Shown piece by piece: positions 39,148 through 46,695 of a stretch of 46,695 bases of DNA. Position 1 is the first letter of the stretch. Each line of letters starts with the position of its first letter. The position numbers and the translations under genes are program-made. Source of the DNA: CALGFH01 sp036003705 (GTDB lineage Bacteria > Actinomycetota > CALGFH01); assembly GCA_036003705.1 (NCBI GenBank), contig DASYSE010000071.1, forward strand, positions 1-46,695, in the 5' to 3' direction. The notes under the pieces were generated by a model, which made no database searches, was not told the origin of the DNA, and saw only the letters and a list, made by a program, of their open reading frames with translations.

Positions 39148-40428
39148 CTAGAACGCGCTGAGCAGCGCCGGCTCTTCGAGCAGGTCGCGCAGGTGGACCA
39201 GGAACTGGGCGGCGTAGGCGCCGTCGACGATGCGGTGGTCGAACGAGACCGAGGTGGTCATCAGCTGCCTGACCGCCAGCTGCCCGTCGACCACCCAGGG
39301 GCGGGGGGCGATCAGGCCGGTGGCCACGATGGCGCACTCGGGCTTGTTGATGATCGGGGTGCCGGTCTCGACCCCGAACCCGCCGACGTTGGTGATCGTG
39401 ATGGTGCCGCCGGTGAGGTCGGCCGGGGCCGCCTTGCGCTCCCTGGCCAGGCCGGTCAGGCGGTGGAGCTCGCGGGAGAGGTCCAGGATGCCGAGGATGT
39501 CGGCGTCCTTGATGTTGGGCACCAGCAGGCCGGTGGCGGTGTCAGTGGCGATCCCGAGGTTGACGTAGCCCTTGACCACGATCTCCCCGGCGGCCTCGTC
39601 CCACGACGAGTTCATCAGCGGGTAGGAGCGGATGGCGACACACAGCGCCTTGGCCACGATGGCCAGTGGGGTCAGCTTCAGCTCGGCCGCCGCCGGCAGC
39701 GCCAGCAGGCGCGCCCGCAGCTCCATGAGCCGGGTCGCGTCCACGGTCAGGAACTCGGTGACGTGCGGAATCGAGAAGGCCGACGCGACCATCGCGGCCG
39801 CGGTCTGCTTGCGGGTGCCGCGAACCGGGATGCGCTCCTCGGCCCGGTCGCGCGGGGGCCGCGCCACCGCGGCGGCGGGGGCTCCGGCCAGGTCGTGGTC
39901 GAGGGCGTCGTCGACGTCGTCGCGGGTGATGCGGCCGTCCCTGCCCGTGCCGACGAGCACGGCCAGATCCACCCCCCGGTCCTTGGCGTACCGGCGCACC
40001 GGCGGGGTCGCCCTGGGGCGCTGCGGCGAGGGGGCCGCCGGGGCGGGGCCGTTGGCGATCCTGGCCGGCCCGTCCACCACCCGGCGCCGGCGGGTCTGCT
40101 GCCGCTCCCCCGGCCCGACCAACGTGGGCTCCTGCTCGGGGTCCTGTTCCCGCCGGGGCGTGGCCGCGGAGGCCGCCGTGCCCCCGGCGTCGGTGTCGAC
40201 GCTGATCAGGGGGGCGCCGACGTCGATGGTGTCGCCCTCGCCGGCGTGCAGCTTGACCACCGTCCCAGCGTAGGGGGACGGGATCTCGACCACCGCCTTG
40301 GCCGTCTCCACCTCCACGATCGGCTGGTTGAGGGTGATGGGGTCGCCGGCTGCGACCAGCCAGCGCACCACCTCGCCCTCGGTGAGCCCTTCCCCGAGGT
40401 CGGGGAGCTTGAACTCGCGCTCGGGCAC
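39148..40428 (-). CDS. bkdC: Branched-chain 2-oxoacid dehydrogenase E2 (dihydrolipoyl acyltransferase)
   Basis: This 426-aa core enzyme has an N-terminal lipoyl domain with target Lys44 in VEVETAKAVVEIPS, a Pro/Ala-rich linker, the peripheral-subunit-binding domain (VRRYAKDRGVDLAVLVGTG) and a catalytic domain ending TTSVSFDHRIVDGAYAA, with His and Asp of HxxxDG. It transfers the acyl group from E1 to CoA. One lipoyl domain and the E1 alpha/beta arrangement fit the branched-chain rather than the pyruvate complex. The start is GTG at 40428 after AGAGGAGG. No E3 gene is present in the operon. Confidence 0.92.
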   Translation of the reverse strand: MPEREFKLPDLGEGLTEGEVVRWLVAAGDPITLNQPIVEVETAKAVVEIPSPYAGTVVKLHAGEGDTIDVGAPLISVDTDAGGTAASAATPRREQDPEQEPTLVGPGERQQTRRRRVVDGPARIANGPAPAAPSPQRPRATPPVRRYAKDRGVDLAVLVGTGRDGRITRDDVDDALDHDLAGAPAAAVARPPRDRAEERIPVRGTRKQTAAAMVASAFSIPHVTEFLTVDATRLMELRARLLALPAAAELKLTPLAIVAKALCVAIRSYPLMNSSWDEAAGEIVVKGYVNLGIATDTATGLLVPNIKDADILGILDLSRELHRLTGLARERKAAPADLTGGTITITNVGGFGVETGTPIINKPECAIVATGLIAPRPWVVDGQLAVRQLMTTSVSFDHRIVDGAYAAQFLVHLRDLLEEPALLSAF

Positions 40429-40447
40429 CTCGCCTGGCCTCCTCTGT

Positions 40448-41425
40448 CTAGAAGTCGAGCGACCTCTGCACGGTCCACAGGACCCGGTCGACGCCGGGCA
40501 GGTGGGCTTCTTCGAGCCTGGCCGGCGGGTAGGGGATGTCGAGGCCCGTGCAGCGCAGCACCGGTGCCTCGAGGTGGAAGAAGGCGGCTTCGGTGACCCT
40601 GGCCGCGACCTCGGCCCCCATCCCGAGGAACTGTGGCGCCTCGTGGACGACCACCATGCGGCCGGTCTTGGACGCCGAGGCGACCAGCGTCTCCTCGTCG
40701 AGCGGGACGAGGCTGCGCAGGTCGATCACCTCCAGCGAGCCGACACCCTCCTCCTGGGCCGCTTCGGCGGCGTCGAGGGCGACCTTGACCATTGGGCCGT
40801 AGGCGACCAGGGTCAGGTCGCCGCCCTCCCGCAGCACCCTGGCCTTGCCGATCGGCTCGGTGGTGACCGGCAGGTCGACCTCGTGCTTGGCCCAGTAGCG
40901 CCGTTTCGGCTCCAGGAAGATCACCGGGTCGTCGGACTCGATCGACTGGCGCAGCAGCGAGTAGGCGTCGGCCGAGGACGACGGGGTGACCACCTTGAGG
41001 CCGGCGGTGTGGCAGTACAGGGTCTCCGGGCTCTCCGAGTGGTGCTCGACCGCGCCGATCGCACCGCCGTAGGGGATGCGGCAGACCACCGGCATGGCCT
41101 GGGTGCCGGCGGAGCGGTTCCGGTACTTGGCCAGGTGGCTGATGATCTGGTCCAGCGCCGGGTAGCTGAAGCCGTCGAACTGCATCTCCGGCACCGGCCG
41201 GTAGCCGCGCAGGGCCAGCCCGATGGCGACCCCGATGATCGCCGACTCGGCCAGCGGCGTGTCCATCACCCGCTGCTCGCCGAAGTCCTTGAGCAGGCCG
41301 TCGGTGATGCGGAAGACCCCGCCGAGCGTGCCGACGTCCTCGCCGAGCAGCACCACCCGGTCGTCTGCCTCCATGGCGTCGCGCAGGGCGGTGTTCAGCG
41401 CCTTGGCCATCGTGATCTGCGCCAT
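40448..41425 (-). CDS. bkdB: Branched-chain 2-oxoacid dehydrogenase E1 beta subunit
   Basis: This 325-aa thiamine-diphosphate enzyme subunit has the family motifs VVLLGEDVGTLGGVFRIT, DTPLAESAIIGVAIGLAL, EMQFDGFSYPALDQI and SPETLYCHTAGLKVV. The C-terminal transketolase-like domain has VIDLRSLVPLDEETL. With E1 alpha it decarboxylates branched 2-oxoacids and reductively acylates lipoyl-E2, giving starters for branched fatty acids. GGGAGG precedes the ATG at 41425. It follows E1 alpha by 11 nt and E2 by 19 nt downstream. Confidence 0.94.
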   Translation of the reverse strand: MAQITMAKALNTALRDAMEADDRVVLLGEDVGTLGGVFRITDGLLKDFGEQRVMDTPLAESAIIGVAIGLALRGYRPVPEMQFDGFSYPALDQIISHLAKYRNRSAGTQAMPVVCRIPYGGAIGAVEHHSESPETLYCHTAGLKVVTPSSSADAYSLLRQSIESDDPVIFLEPKRRYWAKHEVDLPVTTEPIGKARVLREGGDLTLVAYGPMVKVALDAAEAAQEEGVGSLEVIDLRSLVPLDEETLVASASKTGRMVVVHEAPQFLGMGAEVAARVTEAAFFHLEAPVLRCTGLDIPYPPARLEEAHLPGVDRVLWTVQRSLDF

Positions 41426-41436
41426 CTGAGCCTCCC

Positions 41437-42513
41437 TCACGCCCCGGCCACGAACTGCGCCTCGAACTCCTGCAGCTGCCGCCACTGCGCCAGCAGCGTT
41501 TCCGGCGGGTCGGCGTACACGTGGTCGACCAGGTCGGACAGGGGCGGGTCGGGCATCGCCTCGACGGTTGCCCGCACCTCGGCCGCCACCCGGTCGGCCT
41601 CGGCCTGGACGTCGCGCTCCAGCTCCTGTGACCACAGCCCGGCCTGCTCGAGGAACGCCCGGTATCGGCCGATCGGCTCGCGGGCCTTCCACATGTCGAG
41701 CTCGTCGGAGGTCCGGTACCGGGTCGGGTCGTCGGTGGTGGTGTGGGCGCCGAGCCGGTAGGTGATGGCCTCGATCAGCGTGGGGCCGCCGCCGTCGCGG
41801 GCCCGCTCGGCCGCCGCCGTCGTCACGGCATACACGGCCAGCACGTCGTTGCCGTCCACCTGCACCCCGGGGAAGCCGAAGCCGAAGGCCCGCTTGTAGA
41901 CGGGGGCGGCCATCTGCTTGGCCAGCGGCACCGAGATCGCCCACTGGTTGTTCTGGCAGAAGAACACCACCGGGGCGCTGTGCACGGCCGCGAAGTTGAA
42001 GGCCTCGCTGACGTCGCCCTCGCTGGTCGCGCCGTCCCCGAAGTAGGCGACGGCGCACAGCTCGGCCCCGTCCCACTTGGCGCCGATGGCGTAGCCGACC
42101 GCGTGCAGGGCCTGGGTGCCGATCGGAATCGAGTATTGGGAGAGCTTGTGCTCCTGCGGGTCCCAGCCGGAGAGGTTGGCCCCGCGGAACAGGCCGAGGA
42201 CCCGCAGGACCTCCATGCCGGCGCGGACGTACACGACCCCGTGCTCACGGTAGGAGGGGAAGATGAAGTCGTCGGGCCGCAGCGCCCGCGCGCTGCCGAC
42301 CTGGGCGGCCTCCTGGCCGAGGCACGGCGCCCAGATGCCGAGCTGGCCCTGGCGCTGGAGGTTGTTGCCTTCGACGTCGATGCGCCGGACCACGACCAGC
42401 TGGCGGTACAGGTCGCGCAGCTCGTCGTCGCCCAGGTCCACCTTGTAGGTGTCGTGCTGGAGGAGTGCCCCGTCCTCGCCGAGCAGGCGCACCTGCTCGT
42501 CGGTCTGGTCCAT
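41437..42513 (-). CDS. bkdA: Branched-chain 2-oxoacid dehydrogenase E1 alpha subunit
   Basis: This 358-aa subunit binds thiamine diphosphate: the GDG-x-NN-type motif is AYFGDGATSEGDVSEAFNFA with the later NNQW. Other hallmarks are LGQEAAQVGSARAL, FPSYREHGVVYVRAG and the loop YRLGAHTTTDDPTRYR. MDQTDEQVRLLGEDG was taken as the start because GGGAG precedes the ATG at 42513; the longer frame upstream runs into repeats. It is the first gene of the bkd operon. The 46-bp tandem repeat array lies about 150 nt upstream. Confidence 0.93.
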   Translation of the reverse strand: MDQTDEQVRLLGEDGALLQHDTYKVDLGDDELRDLYRQLVVVRRIDVEGNNLQRQGQLGIWAPCLGQEAAQVGSARALRPDDFIFPSYREHGVVYVRAGMEVLRVLGLFRGANLSGWDPQEHKLSQYSIPIGTQALHAVGYAIGAKWDGAELCAVAYFGDGATSEGDVSEAFNFAAVHSAPVVFFCQNNQWAISVPLAKQMAAPVYKRAFGFGFPGVQVDGNDVLAVYAVTTAAAERARDGGGPTLIEAITYRLGAHTTTDDPTRYRTSDELDMWKAREPIGRYRAFLEQAGLWSQELERDVQAEADRVAAEVRATVEAMPDPPLSDLVDHVYADPPETLLAQWRQLQEFEAQFVAGA

Positions 42514-42649
42514 GCCAGTGTCTCCCGCGTCGGTCCCGCAGCGAACGGCCGGGACGCCCTCGCCGGCTCGGACAGTGCCGCCGAGCCACGCCTGGAAGAC
42601 AACCCGGGCGGCGGTGCCCGCCATGATCCTACCCGCACGGCTGTGCTCA

Positions 42650-42851
42650 ATACACAAGCCCCACACCAGCCCCCGGAAACCGGCGCGCGATCGGTCGGGT
42701 TCTCAAAGAACCAGCCCCCGGGAACCGGCGCAGTGGAAGGGTGGGGTTGTCAAACAACCGGCCCGCGGGAACCGGCGCAGTGAAGGGTGGGGTTGTCAAA
42801 CAACCAGCCCCCCGGAACCGGCGCAGTGAGGTTCGGGTTCTCATACACAAG
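42650..42851. repeat. Four-unit 46-bp tandem repeat with covarying hairpins, flanked by a 9-bp direct repeat
   Basis: Units begin near 42666, 42711, 42758 and 42804 (spacing 45, 47, 46). Each has a CCAGCCCCCGG-like start, then AACCGGCGC. The ends form hairpins: GGTTCT-CAA-AGAACC (42698-42712), GGTTGT-CAA-ACAACC (42745-42759 and 42791-42805), and a decayed last copy. The C-to-G change in one arm is matched in the other. ATACACAAG occurs at 42650-42658 and 42843-42851, bordering the array. It lies upstream of bkdA. Confidence 0.8.
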
Positions 42852-42878
42852 GGCCGGAACCTTTGAGGGTTCCGGCCC
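42851..42878. terminator. Perfect 11-bp hairpin, candidate terminator
   Basis: GGGCCGGAACC pairs with GGTTCCGGCCC around the loop TTTGAG. Only TT follows on the plus strand, so termination is plausible but not certain. It separates the repeat array from the region before the small gene at 43179. Confidence 0.55.
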
Positions 42879-43178
42879 TTGCGGGTGCCGCCCGGGGGGA
42901 GGCGGCGCTTCCGGATCGCCAGGGGACCGCTCCCGTTCGGTCGCCTCCGGCGATGACAGCGTGAACGTACTGCGCTGTTCCCAAACGGAACATCACAGGA
43001 ACTACGGAGATGGCGAATGTGGCGGTTGTGGGTCGGACTAGACGAAGCACCTCCCCATATGGCCCGAATTGACTACCCTCAGGTGGCGCCGGTCGTCCCC
43101 GGCGGCCTTTCGCAGACCCCACTGAAGGTGGTACACCGTAGGGGGCCAGTTCGTGCCTCGCCCCGAGGAGGGATGCCA
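42879..43178. other. Gene-free region before the small protein gene at 43179
   Basis: These 300 nt show no convincing gene. They contain the inverted repeat TGTTCC-CAAAC-GGAACA (42976-42992) and a TACCCT box (43074-43079) that could be a -10. A 20-codon frame at 43010 was not accepted. Confidence 0.5.
42976..42992. promoter_or_regulatory. Inverted repeat, operator candidate
   Basis: TGTTCC and GGAACA are perfect 6-bp arms around CAAAC, about 190 nt upstream of the small gene at 43179. It differs from the actinobacterial LexA box (GAAC-N4-GTTC orientation). The binding factor is unknown. Confidence 0.35.
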
Positions 43179-43361
43179 GTGGCAATACCACCGGACTCGG
43201 AAGTGGCCGAGGAGCCAGCGCCAGGCAGCGCCGAGCGCCTCTCCTACCTGGACGCGGGGGGCAGGATCGCCTCCCGGGAGACGGCGCAGTTCGCGGTGGT
43301 CCGCGACTTCGACGACTACGGCAACGTGATCTCGCTCATGACGGAGCGCCTGACGCGCTAG
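43179..43361 (+). CDS. Small acidic hypothetical protein
   Basis: This 60-aa protein starts with GTG at 43179, 7 nt after GAGGAGG; the ATG at 43173 would be too close to that site. The sequence is acidic at first (PPDSEVAEEPAPGSAERLSY) and ends in a compact segment (TAQFAVVRDFDDYGNVISLM). No family is recognised. A strong hairpin (43380-43407) follows its stop by 18 nt, which supports it as a transcribed unit. Confidence 0.6.
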   Translation: MAIPPDSEVAEEPAPGSAERLSYLDAGGRIASRETAQFAVVRDFDDYGNVISLMTERLTR

Positions 43362-43379
43362 CACCGACAGATGTGAACC

Positions 43380-43407
43380 GGGGGGCGGCCCACGATGGCC
43401 GCCCCCC
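43380..43407. terminator. Perfect 11-bp GC hairpin after the small gene
   Basis: GGGGGGCGGCC (43380-43390) pairs with GGCCGCCCCCC (43397-43407), loop CACGAT. No U-tract is present, but the position between the small gene and the fabI promoter fits transcription termination. Confidence 0.55.
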
Positions 43408-43416
43408 GATGGCGTC

Positions 43417-43422
43417 TAGAAT
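43417..43422 (+). promoter_or_regulatory. Candidate -10 box of fabI
   Basis: TAGAAT lies 42 nt before the GTG start of fabI, directly after the hairpin. No convincing -35 box is seen because the hairpin arm occupies that place. Confidence 0.35.
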
Positions 43423-43464
43423 GCCCTGCGCCGGCCGCTGGACGCCCCCAAGGAGGACCACCCC

Positions 43465-44280
43465 GTGCTCGTCGACGGCAAGCGACTGCTGATCACCGGG
43501 GTGCTGACGCCCGGGTCGATCGCCTATGCGGTGGCCCGCGAGGCCCTCGACAACGGTGCCGAGGTGGTGCTCACCGGCTTCGGCCGCACCCGCTCGCTGA
43601 CCGAGCGCACGGCCAGGCGGCTCCCCCGCGAGGTCGAGGTGCTCGAGCTGGACGTCAACCAGCCGGCGGACATCCGCGCGGTCAGCGACGAGCTGGCCGG
43701 CCGCTGGGGCACGGTCGACGGCGTGCTGCACGCCATCGCCTTCGCCCCGGCCGACGCCCTTGGCGGCAACTTCCTCAACACCCCCTACGAGTCGGCCTCG
43801 ACCGCCTTCCAGGTCTCGGCCTTCTCGCTGAAGGAGCTCACCGCCGGCCTGCTGCCGGTGCTGGAGGGTCACCACGCCTCGGTGGTCACGCTGGACTTCG
43901 ACGCCCGGGTCGCCTGGCCGGTCTACGACTGGATGGGCGTCTGCAAGGCCGCGCTCGAGTCGGTCACCCGCTACCTGGCCCGCGACCTCGGTCCCAAGCA
44001 GGTCCGGGTCAACGCCATCAGCGCCGGCCCGATCCGGACCATGGCCGCGAAGGGGATCCCCGGCTTCAGCATGCTCGCCGATGCCTGGTCGAGGCGGGCG
44101 CCGCTGGGCTGGGACGTCGGCGACCCGACGGTCGTCGCCCGGGTCGCCCTGTGGCTGTTCTCCGACTGGTCGAGGGGGGTCTGCGGCGAGCTGATCCACG
44201 TCGACGGCGGCTTCCACGCCATGGGCACCGACCTGCTCTCCAAAGAGGAGCAGGCCAAGCTGGCCGCCGAGGAGGGCTGA
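43465..44280 (+). CDS. fabI: Enoyl-[acyl-carrier-protein] reductase (NADH), InhA/FabI type
   Basis: This 271-aa short-chain dehydrogenase carries out the last reduction of fatty acid elongation. It has the FabI-type nucleotide loop LLITGVLTPGSIAYAVAR, the HAIAFAP segment and the catalytic Tyr154 with Lys161 in VYDWMGVCKAALESV. AISAGPIRTMAAKGIPGF follows, as in InhA. It is closer to actinobacterial InhA than to E. coli FabI in the Y-x-W-M-x-V-x-K motif. The start is GTG at 43465 after AAGGAGG. The following fusion gene starts 13 nt after its stop. Confidence 0.95.
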   Translation: MLVDGKRLLITGVLTPGSIAYAVAREALDNGAEVVLTGFGRTRSLTERTARRLPREVEVLELDVNQPADIRAVSDELAGRWGTVDGVLHAIAFAPADALGGNFLNTPYESASTAFQVSAFSLKELTAGLLPVLEGHHASVVTLDFDARVAWPVYDWMGVCKAALESVTRYLARDLGPKQVRVNAISAGPIRTMAAKGIPGFSMLADAWSRRAPLGWDVGDPTVVARVALWLFSDWSRGVCGELIHVDGGFHAMGTDLLSKEEQAKLAAEEG

Positions 44281-44293
44281 CCGCCGAGCGCCT

Positions 44294-45976
44294 ATGGCCC
44301 GACCGATCATCTTCCTGGTCGCCGACGACGGCCAGGTGCTGGATGCGCTGGCCGCCGACCTCGGCCGGCGCTTCGGCGGTGACTACCGGGTCCAGGCGGA
44401 GCGCTCGCCGGAAGCCGCCCTTGCCGCCCTCGAGCGGCTGGCCGGCGGGCCCGAGGAGATCGCCCTGATGGTCGCGGCCCGCCGGATGGCCGAACTGGGC
44501 GGGCTGGAGCTGCTGTTGCGGGCGCACGAGCTGCATCCGGGGGCCAAGCGGGTCCTGCTGGAGCACCGGGGCGAGTGGAAGTCCGGCGAGCCGATCGTGC
44601 GCGCCATGACCCTCGGCCAGCTGGACTACATCCTCTACCGGCCCTGGTGGCCGGTCGAGCGCAACCTCTACCTGCCGGTGAGCGACTTCCTGGCCGGCTG
44701 GGAGACGTCAAGGGCCCCGGCGGTCGAGGCGATCCGGATCGTCGGGCCCCGCTGGGGGGAACGCCCCCACCAGCTGCGGGAGACCCTGGCCCGGAGCGGC
44801 ATCCCCTACGGGTTCTACCCGGACGACTCGGAGGCCGGCCGGCGCCTGCTGGTGGAGGCCGGCGAGGACGGCACCCGCCTGCCCATCATGCTGTTCCAGC
44901 GAGGGCTGGTGCTGGTCGACCCGTCGAACGCGGAGCTCAGCGCCGCCCTCGGCCTGCGGACCGAGCCGGTGGCGGGCGGCTGCGACATGCTGATCGTGGG
45001 GGCCGGGCCGGCGGGCCTCGCCGCGGCCGTCTACGGCGCCTCCGAGGGCCTGCAGACCCAGGTCCTGGAGCCGGCCGTCCCCGGCGGCCAGGCCGGGACC
45101 AGCTCGCTGATCCGCAACTACCTCGGGTTCCCCCACGGGCTCAGCGGCCAGGACCTGACCCTGCGGGCCTTCCAGCAGGCGTGGCTGTTCGGGGCCGACC
45201 TGATCCTGGCCCAGGCGGCGACCGGCCTGCGGGCCGCCGGGCCGGACCTGGTGGTGCGGCTGTCGGGCGGTGGCGAGGTGACCACCAGGGCGGTGGTCCT
45301 GGCCACCGGGGTCGCCTGGCGGCGGCTGGGCGTGCCGGCGCTGGAGGCGCTCAACGGCGCCGGAGTGTTCTACGGCGCCGCCGGGAGCGAGGCAAAGGCC
45401 ATGCGCGGTGAGGACGTGTTCGTGGTCGGCGCCGGCAACTCTGCCGGGCAGGCCGCCATCCATCTGGCGACCTACGCCGCCTCGGTGACGATGGTCGCCA
45501 TCGACGAGCGGCTGGGCGAGTTCATGTCCGACTACATGATGCGCAAGGTCGAGGCCACCCCGAACATCGCCGTACGGCTGCACACCGAGGTGGTCGACGG
45601 CCACGGCCGCGGGCGCCTGGAGGGCCTGACCCTCCGGGACCGCCATACCGGCGCCACCCAGGACGTTCCCGCCTCGGCGGTGTTCATCCTGATCGGCGCC
45701 GAACCGAAGACCGACTGGCTGGACGGGGTCGTCGAGCGCGACGAGCGGGGCTACGTGCTGACCGGTCGCGACCTGGCCGGGGGCGGCATCCCGGACGGCT
45801 GGCCCCTGGAACGGCCGCCCCTGCTGCTGGAGACGAGCCTGCCCGGCGTGTTCGCGGCCGGCGACGTCCGCTACCGGTCGATCAAGCGGGTCGCCTCGGC
45901 GGTCGGCGAGGGGTCGATCGCCGTGCAACTGGTCCACGAGCACCTGGCCGAGCTCCGCGGCCAGGCGGCGCGGTAG
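44294..45976 (+). CDS. Pseudo-receiver / thioredoxin-like / thioredoxin-reductase-like fusion protein
   Basis: This 560-aa cytosolic flavoprotein has three parts. Residues 1-130 form a response-regulator-like domain: the acidic pair D11-D12 is kept, but the phosphoacceptor Asp is lost (LMVAARRMAEL, around A61) and the conserved Lys is R116. Residues about 145-222 look thioredoxin/glutaredoxin-like without a Cys pair. Residues 230-560 are a thioredoxin-reductase-like FAD/NAD domain (LIVGAGPAGLAAAVYG, VFVVGAGNSAGQAAIHLA, PGVFAAGDVRYRSIKRVASAVGEG). The active CxxC is missing (GVFYGAAGSEA). Fused response regulator/TrxR proteins are a known family; here the signalling residue is gone. It is 13 nt after fabI. 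Confidence 0.9.
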   Translation: MARPIIFLVADDGQVLDALAADLGRRFGGDYRVQAERSPEAALAALERLAGGPEEIALMVAARRMAELGGLELLLRAHELHPGAKRVLLEHRGEWKSGEPIVRAMTLGQLDYILYRPWWPVERNLYLPVSDFLAGWETSRAPAVEAIRIVGPRWGERPHQLRETLARSGIPYGFYPDDSEAGRRLLVEAGEDGTRLPIMLFQRGLVLVDPSNAELSAALGLRTEPVAGGCDMLIVGAGPAGLAAAVYGASEGLQTQVLEPAVPGGQAGTSSLIRNYLGFPHGLSGQDLTLRAFQQAWLFGADLILAQAATGLRAAGPDLVVRLSGGGEVTTRAVVLATGVAWRRLGVPALEALNGAGVFYGAAGSEAKAMRGEDVFVVGAGNSAGQAAIHLATYAASVTMVAIDERLGEFMSDYMMRKVEATPNIAVRLHTEVVDGHGRGRLEGLTLRDRHTGATQDVPASAVFILIGAEPKTDWLDGVVERDERGYVLTGRDLAGGGIPDGWPLERPPLLLETSLPGVFAAGDVRYRSIKRVASAVGEGSIAVQLVHEHLAELRGQAAR

Positions 45977-45985
45977 CCGGGGCCC

Positions 45986-46291
45986 GTGGCCGGCGACTTC
46001 ACGGAGGCGGTCTGGGCGCTGGCCCGGCGGGTGCCGGCCGGGCGGGCCACCACCTACGGCCAGCTTGCCGAAGCCCATTCCGGGGTGGCCAGGGGTGCGC
46101 GGGGGGTCGGGCAGGCGATGGCCCGCTGTCCACGGGATGTGCCCTGGTGGCGAGTGGTGCACGCCGATGGGAGCATGAAGGGGACGGCTGGCGGGGACGA
46201 GCAGCGGGCCCGCCTGGCCGAGGAGGGCGTGCCCCTGACCGCCGACGGCCGGGTCGACTGGGCAGCGGCCGGCGGGCCCTGGTCGCCCTGA
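45986..46291 (+). CDS. Alkyltransferase-like (ATL/MGMT-fold) protein
   Basis: This 101-aa protein is the DNA-binding domain of O6-alkylguanine alkyltransferases. It has the helix-turn-helix stretch VPAGRATTYGQLAEAHSGVA, the arginine-finger region ARGVGQAMARCP and the active-site stretch DVPWWRVVHADG. The alkyl-accepting Cys of P-C-H-R-V is replaced by Trp and the His by Trp, so it cannot repair directly; ATL proteins instead mark alkylated guanine for nucleotide excision repair. It starts with GTG at 45986, 10 nt after the fusion gene's stop, so it is likely co-transcribed. Confidence 0.9.
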   Translation: MAGDFTEAVWALARRVPAGRATTYGQLAEAHSGVARGARGVGQAMARCPRDVPWWRVVHADGSMKGTAGGDEQRARLAEEGVPLTADGRVDWAAAGGPWSP

Positions 46292-46421
46292 CCCGTTCTA
46301 GGGAATCGGCCTGCCATACCGGCGGTGGCATGATATGGTCGCGGATGGCGGTGTCGAGGCGCTCCCGGCCTCTGCCCCCCTCACCTCGGATGCACTTTCT
46401 TCCGAGAACCCCTGGTAGACG

Positions 46422-46448
46422 GGAATAGGTTTTGCGAACATGGTTGTT
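46422..46448 (+). promoter_or_regulatory. Candidate SigR-like promoter before the sigma factor gene
   Basis: GGAAT at 46422-46426 and GTT at 46446-46448 are separated by 19 nt, close to the GGGAAT-N18/19-GTT pattern of oxidative-stress ECF sigma factors, which activate principal sigma genes in some actinomycetes. A single match of short motifs can occur by chance. Confidence 0.25.
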
Positions 46449-46510
46449 GGCAAAACTGCGAGTGACGTGTGACCTACGAAAGGGATCTGCTTGCTGTCGC
46501 AAGGAGCGCG

Positions 46511-46695
46511 ATGAAGGACCAGGACCAGCTGCTCGACCTCCAGACGACGGACTCGTTCCGGTTGTATCTGGATGAGGTGGGGCGGCACCCGCTGTTGACC
46601 AAGCAGGACGAGATCGAGCTGTCCCAGGCCTACGAGCAGGGGTTGGACGCCCAGCTCAAGCTGGATGGGACCGACCTCCAGGACCCGGCCCGGGC
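46511..46695 (+). CDS. RNA polymerase sigma-70 factor, N-terminal part
   Basis: The visible 61 codons begin MKDQDQLLDLQTTDSFRLYL and contain sigma region 1.2 (SFRLYLDEVGRHPLLTKQDE, then IELSQAYEQG). This is the pattern of group 1/2 sigma factors such as SigA, SigB or HrdB relatives. The acidic region 1.1 of large principal sigmas is absent, since only about 13 residues precede region 1.2, so a group 2 type is more likely. AAGGAG lies before the ATG. The gene runs off the right edge. Confidence 0.9.
   Translation, partial: MKDQDQLLDLQTTDSFRLYLDEVGRHPLLTKQDEIELSQAYEQGLDAQLKLDGTDLQDPAR

Noticed and set aside
42650..42851. Tandem repeats as a CRISPR array
   Set aside because: The whole 46-bp unit is repeated, with no unique spacers, and no cas genes are near.
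42976..42992. LexA (SOS) box
   Set aside because: The arms TGTTCC/GGAACA with a 5-nt centre do not match the actinobacterial GAAC-N4-GTTC arrangement.
43010..43072. Twenty-codon open frame MANVAVVGRTRRS
   Set aside because: It is very short, its GGAG touches the ATG, and it resembles nothing known.

Overview
The window is a high-GC chromosomal segment, most likely from a deep-branching soil actinomycete (phylum Actinomycetota). The evidence is gene content rather than a marker gene: an InhA-like enoyl reductase, a CtaC/D/E/F oxidase set with CtaG, a xylose-type sugar ABC operon, a TAnnnT -10 box placed 6-7 nt before several start codons (leaderless style), and many GTG/TTG starts. No rRNA or tRNA gene was seen. 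The sequence shows no phage, plasmid or CRISPR block. It is ordinary chromosome carrying a few decayed insertions.

Layout. 1-1085: sucC (partial) and a methylmalonyl-CoA mutase B12-binding subunit. 1210-2581: three small proteins (a degenerate Rieske-like membrane protein, an ABM-like protein, a FeoA-like protein). 2566-6170: a CDF metal exporter, a strongly structured intergenic region, glpX, an SCP2 protein and an EEP-family hydrolase. 6244-7950: a PhoD-like phosphatase. 7972-8082: remnant of a ROK/XylR repressor. 8115-14061: xylose operon xylA-xylB-xylF-xylG-xylH. 14129-16471: histidine phosphatase, alpha/beta hydrolase, prephenate dehydratase-like protein and a small membrane protein. 16511-17374: TOPRIM protein beside a transposase remnant. 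17420-19738: TSUP exporter and M20 peptidase. 19853-23053: Gfo/Idh/MocA oxidoreductase, MDR dehydrogenase and ROK sugar kinase-like protein. 23020-24162: glycosyltransferase, preceded by a sugar-dehydrogenase remnant.

24442-31498 is a respiratory block. A two-component system and ctaG read rightward with a zinc-ribbon protein. The cytochrome c oxidase operon reads leftward: cupredoxin lipoprotein, ctaC with an extra cupredoxin domain, ctaD, ctaE, ctaF. One inverted-repeat motif (RTKACAR-NN-YTGTCAT) occurs once before the response regulator and twice before the oxidase operon. That suggests the two-component system controls its own gene and the oxidase, and it is the best candidate here for an undescribed system.

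31881-39015: PilT-like ATPase, dienelactone hydrolase, a 50-aa Cys-rich protein, two CaCA exchangers, a FIST sensor protein and an M15-like protein that has lost a zinc ligand. 39148-42513: branched-chain 2-oxoacid dehydrogenase operon (E1 alpha, E1 beta, E2), preceded by a four-unit 46-bp tandem repeat. 43179-46291: a small protein, fabI/inhA, a pseudo-receiver/thioredoxin-reductase-like fusion and an alkyltransferase-like protein. 46511-end: start of a sigma-70 factor.

The long open frames antisense to most of these genes are high-GC shadows and were left out.
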